DNA of 7,333 nucleotides from Deltaproteobacteria bacterium. GTDB lineage: Bacteria; Desulfobacterota; Desulfobacteria; Desulfobacterales; ETH-SRB1. Both the position numbers and the translations under genes were made by a program. The notes under the pieces were generated by a model that was not told the origin of the DNA, searched no databases, and saw only the letters and a program-made list of their open reading frames with translations. Below are positions 1-5,031 of this stretch, piece by piece (position 1 is the stretch's first letter; every line of letters begins with the position of its first letter). Location: contig JAFCZU010000494.1 of assembly GCA_019314185.1 (NCBI GenBank), forward strand, positions 1 to 7,333. The letters are read 5' to 3'.

Positions 1-1
1 A

Positions 2-346
2 TCAGCACTAATGTCCAAAAGCTGGCCCGGAAATATCAGGGAACTGGAAAACTGTATTGAGCGCGGGGCCATCCTCTGCCAATCCGATATTATTAAAATC
101 TCAGATATCCTGCCTCAAGAACCTGTAGCGCATACTTCGCCTGTTCTTGATCACAACATTTATACACTTCCATTTAAAGAGGCAAAGGAAATGGTTATAA
201 AGGCTTTTCATAACAAATATATTCATTGGATCCTTCAACAAAATAAGGGTAATATTTCCAGGGCTGCCGAGCAGGCTGACCTGCAAAGACAATATCTCCA
301 CAGACTCATAAAAGAAGAGAACATTAACACCGAAATATTTAAATAA
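2..346 (+). CDS. C-terminal part of NtrC-family sigma-54-dependent activator (5' end outside window)
   Basis: The frame is open to the left window edge, so this is a partial gene; the ATG at 11 is internal, not a start. Visible residues begin SALMSKSWPGNIRELENC, which is the WPGNxRELEN motif closing the AAA+ domain of sigma-54 activators (bEBPs). The linker carries the usual 'gaIL...I...DILP' segment. The last ~40 residues, around NKGNISRAAEQADLQRQYLHRLIKE, form a Fis-type helix-turn-helix for binding upstream activating sequences. The AAA+ core and any receiver or sensory domain lie outside the window, so the input signal cannot be read. It stops with TAA and no clear terminator follows. It points toward the sigma-54 promoter at 1024 but is separated from it by about 680 bp of repeat-rich DNA. 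Whether it controls that promoter is unknown. The family assignment is secure. Confidence 0.9.
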   Translation, partial: SALMSKSWPGNIRELENCIERGAILCQSDIIKISDILPQEPVAHTSPVLDHNIYTLPFKEAKEMVIKAFHNKYIHWILQQNKGNISRAAEQADLQRQYLHRLIKEENINTEIFK

Positions 347-360
347 AAAACATAAAAGTT

Positions 361-393
361 CACCACGGAACTACACGGAGTTTCACTGAAAAT
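361..393 (+). repeat. CACGGA short tandem patch, left copy
   Basis: CACGGA-like hexamers recur at a 10-bp period (364-369 and 374-379 exact, 384-389 degenerate as CACTGA). The reverse complement of 754-786 aligns to this patch at about 24 of 33 positions. The two patches therefore face each other on either side of E1 and the 639-708 hairpin. The origin is unknown; similar low-complexity patches are common in intergenic DNA of environmental bacteria. Confidence 0.5.
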
Positions 394-409
394 TGCAAAC
401 AATGAGTAA

Positions 410-589
410 GGAACGTGGACGAATTAACTTCCCCAAGTAGGCGCATAGATTTGGGTCAGATTTGTTCGATCTCAGATCACAAAAGTTGATGGAATAGCAG
501 GCTATTTTGATATTTTTGTGATTTGAAATCGGGCAAAGGTGGCCTGAAGCTGTGATGCATAGTTGGAAAAGTTATTTCGTCCACGTTCC
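410..589 (+). mobile_element. MITE-like palindromic element E1 (180 bp)
   Basis: A non-coding element bounded by near-perfect terminal inverted repeats: 409-430 pairs with 569-590 at 21 of 22 positions (the only mismatch is at 424). It starts GG, ends CC, and is flanked on each side by TAA (407-409 and 590-592), a possible 3-bp target duplication. Inside is a nested stem ATCACAAAA (476-484) / TTTTGTGAT (514-522), with an apical stem AATAGC (493-498) / GCTATT (501-506). The second copy E2 (3494-3672) has the same length and internal plan. No transposase is encoded, so it would need to be mobilised in trans. A 3-bp TNA duplication is known for the IS1031 subgroup of the IS5 family, but linking E1 to that group is speculative. 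A structured RNA is the alternative. Confidence 0.7.
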
Positions 590-638
590 TAAGTTACTAT
601 AAGAATATACTACGCACTACCACAAATTGAGCATATTT

Positions 639-708
639 GTCATTTCGACCGTAGGGAAAAATCTTAAGATTCCGAACCCCGCCTATATTCGGCTGGGTTC
701 GGAATGAC
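639..708. repeat. REP-like palindromic hairpin element
   Basis: The outer ends are imperfect inverted repeats: GTCATTTCGACC at 639-650 against the complement of GGTTCGGAATGAC at 696-708. A second, stronger hairpin lies inside: ATTCCGAACCC (669-679) pairs perfectly with GGGTTCGGAAT (695-705), and GCC (681-683) pairs with GGC (691-693). This resembles the widespread intergenic GTCATTYCGA palindromes. It could fold as RNA or cruciform. It has no T-run after the stem, so it is not a convincing terminator. Confidence 0.55.
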
Positions 709-753
709 GGAAATGCAAGTTATAACTGTGTTAAGAATATTAAATTTGGACTT

Positions 754-786
754 AGATTCCGTGTAATTCCGTGAAAATCCGTGGTA
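754..786 (-). repeat. CACGGA short tandem patch, inverted copy
   Basis: On the minus strand this reads as three CACGGA units at a 10-bp period and matches the patch at 361-393 at about 24 of 33 positions. The pair encloses E1 and the 639-708 hairpin in inverted orientation, which could mark the edges of an accreted repeat island. Confidence 0.5.
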
Positions 787-828
787 AAATTATTACAGAA
801 AATATAAATCACTCTCCGACATCCTTGC

Positions 829-929
829 TGTAAACTAATTGTTTCACCACCTTAACTTATTGATATTTCACAATCTATCGGTCAAATCTTCATCCCTGCA
901 TACCAATTACTGTAACCTGATAGTTTACA
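829..929. promoter_or_regulatory. Candidate upstream activator sites (inverted TGTAAACTA pair)
   Basis: TGTAAACTA at 829-837 and its exact inverse TAGTTTACA at 921-929 lie about 120-220 bp upstream of the predicted sigma-54 start site, the usual range for activator binding. The right site is itself a spaced palindrome, TGTAA (911-915), nine bases, TTACA (925-929). The left site is a weaker version, TGTAAA (829-834) with TTTCA (842-846). These would suit a Fis-type helix-turn-helix dimer such as the activator at 3673-4992. This is inferred from position and symmetry only; the region is AT-rich and chance is possible. Confidence 0.3.
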
Positions 930-1023
930 AAAAAAATTAAAATCCAAACACAATTAATAAAATTGATAAGCAATTAATAATTATTACAGGCAATTAAGAT
1001 TTTATTCCCGCTGTCTGATTTTT

Positions 1024-1039
1024 TGGCACCTGTATTGCA
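1024..1039 (+). promoter_or_regulatory. Sigma-54 (-24/-12) promoter
   Basis: TGGCAC (1024-1029), five bases, TTGCA (1035-1039) matches the sigma-54 consensus TGGCAC-N5-TTGCW at every defined position, including the invariant GG and GC at the right spacing. Transcription would start near 1050, leaving a ~115-nt leader before the CBS gene at 1166. Sigma-54 promoters need an AAA+ activator; one is encoded complete on the opposite strand at 3673-4992 and another ends at 346. Confidence 0.82.
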
Positions 1040-1065
1040 TTCTATATGATCTGATATCTTACTAC

Positions 1066-1133
1066 TGTAATGCTTTAGCTTTATAAAACAAGTCGGCTAA
1101 GCGGCAATGCTTTCAAAAAGCTAAAGCCTTACA
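1066..1133 (+). promoter_or_regulatory. Long inverted repeat in the operon leader
   Basis: TGTAAtGCTTTAGCTTT (1066-1082) pairs with 1117-1133 over 17 bp with one mismatch (1071 against 1128), around a 34-nt loop. It lies wholly within the predicted leader of the sigma-54 transcript, about 32 nt before the CBS start. No T-run follows, so simple termination is unlikely. It could stabilise the mRNA, be a small repeat insertion, or bind a regulator. No known riboswitch was recognised. Confidence 0.5.
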
Positions 1134-1165
1134 AAAAGAGAAGCCCCTTTTCAAAAAGGAATATA

Positions 1166-1438
1166 ATGGAAAAACTAAAGGTTAAAGAAATCACCCTTCT
1201 CGTGGATGAAAATCTTTCCATAAGGCCATCTGTTTCTGTAGAGGACAAAATTACAGATGCAATTGAAGTCATGCTTAAAAACGACCTCGACCACATTGCC
1301 GTGACAAGCAAAGATAAAATCCTCGGCATGATAAAGCTTAAAGATGCGCTTAAAGTAATTGGATTAGAAGACGACCTGAAAAAAAAGGCAGCAAAAATTA
1401 TTATCAGACATGGACGTAAAATTATAATAGAGCAATAG
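1166..1438 (+). CDS. Small single-CBS-domain protein
   Basis: A 90-residue soluble protein. Residues ~19-66 match one CBS unit: the strand 'RPSVSVEDKITDAIEVML', then 'DHIAVTSKDKILGMIKLKDALKVI' with the typical hydrophobic strand, the kDkilGmI turn and the closing D-A-L helix. CBS units usually pair, binding adenine nucleotides such as AMP, ATP or SAM in the cleft. A 90-residue protein with one unit would have to dimerise or pair with another protein. The tail (residues ~70-90) is Lys/Arg/Ile-rich with no clear motif. AAGGA sits about 7 nt before the ATG. It is first in the sigma-54-driven operon, 125 bp ahead of the TSUP permease, suggesting energy-state or ligand sensing for that transporter (inference). 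The domain call is good; the role is unknown. Confidence 0.75.
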   Translation: MEKLKVKEITLLVDENLSIRPSVSVEDKITDAIEVMLKNDLDHIAVTSKDKILGMIKLKDALKVIGLEDDLKKKAAKIIIRHGRKIIIEQ

Positions 1439-1482
1439 ATATATTTTTTTAATGACCATTATCAAATTTAAACAATAAAGAA

Positions 1483-1517
1483 GGGAGGAGGTTAAATTAT
1501 TGAGTTCATCATTTTGA
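1483..1517 (+). promoter_or_regulatory. Orphan strong Shine-Dalgarno with five-codon ORF
   Basis: GGGAGGAGG at 1483-1491 is a far stronger ribosome-binding sequence than the AAGGAG that serves the permease start at 1564, yet no long frame follows. Eight bases later, TTG at 1500 opens a five-codon frame (MSSSF) ending in TGA at 1515-1517. It may be a leader peptide, a ribosome standby site for the permease, or a relic of a decayed gene. Low confidence in function; the motif itself is clear. Confidence 0.3.
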
Positions 1518-1563
1518 ATAAGTAACTGATATTGAACATAATTATAAAAGGAGAAATATTGCT

Positions 1564-2754
1564 ATGAATTTTTTTAAACAATTGGGAAGCTTTATGATGA
1601 TGGGCGCAAGAGCCCATGCAAAATGGGAGCTTGATGTTTCCAAAACAATACTTGGTGACAAAAAGCGGCTTATTATACTGGGCCTGCTTACCATTCCTGC
1701 AATACTGGGTGGTATTGCTTTTGCGGATCAAATCGGCGGAGCACTTCCGGAACTGCTTGGCGGGCATAAGGCTTACAGCCCGGCTTTTTACAGTACAGGT
1801 ATCTTTATCGTATCAATCCTTATTGGAATGGGTGCGGGCCTGATTACCGGCTGTATCGGAGCAGGCGGCGGTTTTATCATCGCACCTGCTCTTATGAGCG
1901 CAGGTATCAAAGGTATCCTTGCAGTTGGAACAGACCTCTTTCATATCTTTGCCAAGGCGATAATGGGAAGCGTAATTCACAGGAAGTTGGGAAACGTATC
2001 AGTGCCCTTGGCTATTGTTTTCGTGATAGGTGCCATCATCGGTGCAACAGCCGGCGGAGTTCTTAACCGCGTACTTTACGAGATCAACCCCGTACTCAGC
2101 GATGCATTTATTACGACTGTCTATTCATTAATGCTGGGTTTTCTGGGTATTTATTCTTTGATAGACTTTCTTAAGGCCAGAAAGGGCCCTGGTGCGGCAG
2201 ATGATGGTGCACATGGCGGGAAAAGCGAAGGAGCCGAGATGGGCGGCCTTCCTCAAAAACTCCAGGGTATTAAAATACCTCCTATTGTTAAATTTGATTT
2301 TGATCTTGTACCGGGAGGCAGAGGCATTTCATGGGTATTTTTAGTAGCTAGCGGCGTGCTTGTTGGACTTGCGGCAGGTATTATGGGTGTCGGCGGCGGC
2401 TTTTTGACCTTCCCCATATTTGTCTATGTTCTGGGCGTTTCATCAATGACCACGGTTGGAACCGACATTTTCCAAATCGTTTTCACGGCAGGTTATGCCT
2501 CAATAAGCCAGTATGCGATTTACGGCTTTATCTTTTATACGCTCGCCACGGGCATGCTGCTTGGCTCTCTTCTGGGAATCCAGGTCGGTGCATTGGTAAC
2601 AAAGGTAGTGCCTGGCATCACAATTCGCGGTTTTTATGCGATGGCTGTTATGGCTGGTTTCGTTAACCGTGTTTTTGCCCTGCCGGCAAAGCTGAACGCA
2701 ATGGATGTTATCAAAATAGACCCAAAGGAGAGGGGGTGTAATCATGATTGCTAA
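1564..2754 (+). CDS. TSUP (TauE/SafE-type) anion permease
   Basis: A 396-residue polytopic inner-membrane protein of the TSUP family, whose characterised members export sulfite, sulfoacetate or related organosulfur anions. The family's internal duplication is clear. Motif 1 is GLITGCIGAGGGFIIAP (92-108) followed by AVGTD (120-124). Motif 2 is GLAAGIMGVGGGFLTFP (268-284) followed by TVGTD (297-301). The offset is about 176 residues. Hydrophobic segments lie near 36-55, 78-98, 147-167, 183-203, 256-276, 283-310, 322-345 and 355-373. A Gly/charged loop (~204-245) splits the halves. The N terminus (~33 residues before TM1) and the central loop make it longer than the ~250-residue minimal members. 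AAGGAG at 1548-1553 supports the ATG at 1564. The stop overlaps the next gene by 11 bp, implying translational coupling. The substrate cannot be read; a sulfur oxyanion is plausible. The family is near certain. Confidence 0.9.
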   Translation: MNFFKQLGSFMMMGARAHAKWELDVSKTILGDKKRLIILGLLTIPAILGGIAFADQIGGALPELLGGHKAYSPAFYSTGIFIVSILIGMGAGLITGCIGAGGGFIIAPALMSAGIKGILAVGTDLFHIFAKAIMGSVIHRKLGNVSVPLAIVFVIGAIIGATAGGVLNRVLYEINPVLSDAFITTVYSLMLGFLGIYSLIDFLKARKGPGAADDGAHGGKSEGAEMGGLPQKLQGIKIPPIVKFDFDLVPGGRGISWVFLVASGVLVGLAAGIMGVGGGFLTFPIFVYVLGVSSMTTVGTDIFQIVFTAGYASISQYAIYGFIFYTLATGMLLGSLLGIQVGALVTKVVPGITIRGFYAMAVMAGFVNRVFALPAKLNAMDVIKIDPKERGCNHDC

Positions 2755-3430
2755 TAAAAAAGAATTTTACGGCGGTGCTGTATTATTTATAGGGTTTTTT
2801 GTTGTTCTTTTTATAATATTTTCACCTGTCTTTAATGGACAGAACGGCATGGAATATCTGGATGATCTGTATAACTCCATATCAAAAGGCTCGGCCTACT
2901 ATGTCCCCAAGGTAAAAGAAGAAACCGATACGTTCATAGGAAATAACGTTACAGTGGCCATGAAAATGGCAGATGAAAACCAGGCCAAACAGGCAGCATC
3001 TTTGTTTGCAAAGGCTGGAGCAACAACAGAAGTATTAGGAGCCCAGCTAAATGTATCCGGCGATCTTGGCAATATCCTTGCAAACTGCCTGGAAGATTCA
3101 AAGAACATGTATCATAATGACGGAGCAACGGTCTCCAACAAGTATGGCTATAATGAAAGGCAGGTTCTTTATAACTGGCATAAGTCTCTAAAGGCGGCAG
3201 ATAAAGACCTGAAAAAGCAGAAGCTGTTCAAAGAAGCCGAGGTTATTGCAGTGGCATTAAAGAAGGTCGTTGAAACTTCTTATAACTACTATACAATTGA
3301 ACCACAAAAAATTACCGACAAAATGGGAATTGTTATATTTTCTCTGGTGTTCTATGTGGTTTACACGTTGTGGTATGGTTTTTCCATTCTTTTCATGTTT
3401 GAAGGATGGGGACTGAGGCTGGAACACTAA
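2744..3430 (+). CDS. Two-TM protein of unknown function, coupled to TSUP permease
   Basis: I do not recognise a named family. The 228-residue protein has TM1 at ~10-27 (GGAVLFIGFFVVLFIIF) and TM2 at ~196-217, leaving a ~165-residue hydrophilic domain (30-193) probably outside the cytoplasmic membrane. That domain is Lys/Ala-rich and looks mainly helical, with segments such as ENQAKQAASLFAKAG and KSLKAADKDLKKQKLFKEAE. It has no Cys pair, haem motif or lipobox; the single Cys (~114) is in the central domain. Its ATG at 2744 lies inside the permease gene, with AGGAGAGGGGG just upstream, so the two are translated together. This suggests an accessory subunit, or a periplasmic sensing or binding partner, of the permease (inference). 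It is the last gene of the operon, followed by a hairpin at 3454. Confidence 0.85.
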   Translation: MIANKKEFYGGAVLFIGFFVVLFIIFSPVFNGQNGMEYLDDLYNSISKGSAYYVPKVKEETDTFIGNNVTVAMKMADENQAKQAASLFAKAGATTEVLGAQLNVSGDLGNILANCLEDSKNMYHNDGATVSNKYGYNERQVLYNWHKSLKAADKDLKKQKLFKEAEVIAVALKKVVETSYNYYTIEPQKITDKMGIVIFSLVFYVVYTLWYGFSILFMFEGWGLRLEH

Positions 3431-3453
3431 ACCAATTAACATCATATACATTT

Positions 3454-3483
3454 AATTGCAGGGCCATATTTGGCCCTGCAATT
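3454..3483 (+). terminator. Strong hairpin ending the CBS-TSUP operon
   Basis: AATTGCAGGGCC (3454-3465) pairs perfectly with GGCCCTGCAATT (3472-3483) over 12 bp around a 6-nt loop, 23 bp after the stop of the 228-aa gene. The trailing U-run is weak (TTTCT), so it may be an imperfect intrinsic terminator or an mRNA-stabilising stem. It sits between convergent operons and could act in both directions. Confidence 0.6.
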
Positions 3484-3493
3484 TCTGCCCTTA

Positions 3494-3672
3494 GGGTTCG
3501 GCAAAAAATAACTTGTTAGAATTTGCGCTCAAATTTGCTGTAGATTTAATTGATCTGATTGAGCAAAACCGCAGGAATAGCGAGCTATTTCGAGGACTTT
3601 TGCGATTGAAAATCAATTAAAAGTATTGTGAAGTTGGGATGCAAAAATGACAAGTTATTTTTTGCCGAACCC
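3494..3672 (+). mobile_element. MITE-like palindromic element E2 (179 bp)
   Basis: The terminal inverted repeats are perfect over 24 bp when the flanking base is included (3493-3516 with 3650-3673). TTA flanks both sides (3491-3493 and 3673-3675), a candidate 3-bp target duplication. The internal plan matches E1: GCAAAA (3563-3568) / TTTTGC (3598-3603) enclosing AATAGC (3576-3581) / GCTATT (3584-3589), with shared AGATTT, GATCT, GGAATAGC and TAACTT blocks at matching offsets. The outer ~14 bp of each arm differ from E1 but remain self-complementary. It has no coding capacity. It fills the gap between convergent operons and touches the stop codon of the minus-strand regulator. Confidence 0.72.
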
Positions 3673-4992
3673 TTATCCCAAAGATTCCATGATACCGTAT
3701 TTTTTTGTCTTTCTCCACAAAGTTGTTCTTGGGATATCAAGAATCTTTGCAGCTCTTACCTTGTTATAATTGGTAGCTTCAAGCACAACTACCAGGCAGT
3801 CAAGATCTTCTGGAAGTTCATTTTCATCTATCCAAGTTTTTTCTCCGAGAGCAATGGCGCTTGAAACAATATGTTCAAGTTCTCGTATATTCCCAGGGAA
3901 AGAATATTTAATCAAAAGTTCTAATGCCTGTTTTGTAAAGCCTTTAATGCTTTTGTTATATAACCTGTTATATTTATCTATAAAATGTTCTATTAATAGA
4001 GGTATGTCTTTTTTCCTTTCCCTGAGTGAAGGGACACGGATTTTGACTACTTTAAGACGGAAATAAAGATCTTCTCTAAACCTTCCGGCCTTGATCTCGT
4101 TTTCAAGCTCCTTATTTGAGGCAGATATTACTCTAATATCCAGGTCAACAGGGTTAGATCCTCCCACTCTCAGCAGTTTCTTTTCCTGAATTACTCTGAG
4201 CAGCTTTACCTGCATGGAAAGAGGCATTTCTCCAATTTCATCTAGAAAGACAGTGCCGCCCTGCGCTGCTTCGAGCAAACCTACCTTGATATTTTCTGCA
4301 CCGGTAAATGCGCCTTTTTCATGGCCAAAAAGTTCGTTGGATATCAACTCTTCTGTAAAACTGCCGCAATTAAAACTGATATATGGTTTGTTCTTCCTCG
4401 GGCTGCCAAAATGTATGGCCATTGCAGTCAGCTCCTTGCCGGTCCCGCTTTCTCCCTGAATCAGAACATTACAGTTCACCCTGGAGACTTTGTGAATAAT
4501 TTTAATCAACTCACGAACAGGAGAACTGACGCCAATAATTTTTCGCATGTTATCTTTTTTTAAAAGATCTTCCTTAAGCCGTTTATTTTCATGGAGCAAA
4601 CGTACCTTGTCAACAGCGCGGTTTAATATCAGCACAACCTGTTCAGGTGTAAATGGCTTTTCAATGTAGTAAAAAGCGCCTTGCTTAACTGCTTCAACTG
4701 CATTTTCTATTGATGCGTAGCCGGTAATAATTATAACTTCTGTCTTGGGATAATTTTCCTTGATCTTCTCTAAAACCTGCATGCCATCCATTTCCGGCAT
4801 GTGCAAATCGGTGAGAATGATGTCGAATGGTGCTATTTCCATTCTTTCTATTGCTTTGAGGGGATTTTGAAATGTTTCAACTTGAAAACCGCTTTTACCA
4901 ATTTTTCTCTGCAAATTTCGCAAAACCAGAGGCTCATCATCAATAATCGCAATACGTATTAATATGTTTTTATCGTCTCTTTTCAAAGACAA
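3673..4992 (-). CDS. NtrC-family sigma-54-dependent response regulator
   Basis: A complete 439-residue cytoplasmic regulator. Receiver domain at ~12-125, with acidic pair D18/D19, phospho-acceptor D62 (ILTDLHMPEMDG), T90 and K112 (EKPF). AAA+ domain at ~152-380: Walker A GESGTGKE (180-187), the sigma-54 contact loop GAFTGA (227-232), Walker B GGTVFLDEI (245-253), RFREDLYFRL (304-313) and FPGNIRELEH (365-374). Fis-type helix-turn-helix at ~400-435 (NKVRAAKILDIPRTTLWRK). All catalytic and contact residues are intact. The start is TTG at 4992-4990; no ATG occurs before the receiver, the frame upstream closes at 5031, and AAGGAAGGA lies just ahead. The gene is 39 bp downstream of the kinase, its likely phosphodonor. 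The convergent operon has a sigma-54 promoter and is the obvious candidate target (inference). Confidence 0.95.
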   Translation of the reverse strand: MSLKRDDKNILIRIAIIDDEPLVLRNLQRKIGKSGFQVETFQNPLKAIERMEIAPFDIILTDLHMPEMDGMQVLEKIKENYPKTEVIIITGYASIENAVEAVKQGAFYYIEKPFTPEQVVLILNRAVDKVRLLHENKRLKEDLLKKDNMRKIIGVSSPVRELIKIIHKVSRVNCNVLIQGESGTGKELTAMAIHFGSPRKNKPYISFNCGSFTEELISNELFGHEKGAFTGAENIKVGLLEAAQGGTVFLDEIGEMPLSMQVKLLRVIQEKKLLRVGGSNPVDLDIRVISASNKELENEIKAGRFREDLYFRLKVVKIRVPSLRERKKDIPLLIEHFIDKYNRLYNKSIKGFTKQALELLIKYSFPGNIRELEHIVSSAIALGEKTWIDENELPEDLDCLVVVLEATNYNKVRAAKILDIPRTTLWRKTKKYGIMESLG

Positions 4993-5031
4993 ATTTCCTT
5001 CCTTAGGGACCTTCGGGCGAACTCTATATTA

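Larger units (their letters stand above)
347..1165. other. Gene-free, repeat-rich intergenic region (819 bp)
   Basis: No credible coding frame is seen on either strand. From left to right it holds a CACGGA-repeat patch (361-393), MITE-like element E1 (410-589), a REP-like hairpin (639-708) and an inverted CACGGA patch (754-786). After these come an AT-rich stretch with candidate activator palindromes (829-929), a sigma-54 promoter (1024-1039) and a leader hairpin (1066-1133). The left 440 bp look like accumulated repeat insertions. The right 350 bp look like the control region of the CBS-TSUP operon. Confidence 0.75.

Noticed and set aside
669..705. Hairpin as a rho-independent terminator for the activator ending at 346
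   Set aside because: It is over 300 bp downstream of the stop and lacks a U-run on either side; a REP-like repeat fits better.
1492..1767. Minus-strand 91-aa frame across the TSUP start
   Set aside because: It is antisense to the permease N terminus, has no recognisable motif, and has a composition typical of a shadow frame.
3628..3864. Plus-strand 78-aa frame starting inside E2
   Set aside because: It runs antisense through the DNA-binding end of the sigma-54 regulator; the sequence has no domain.
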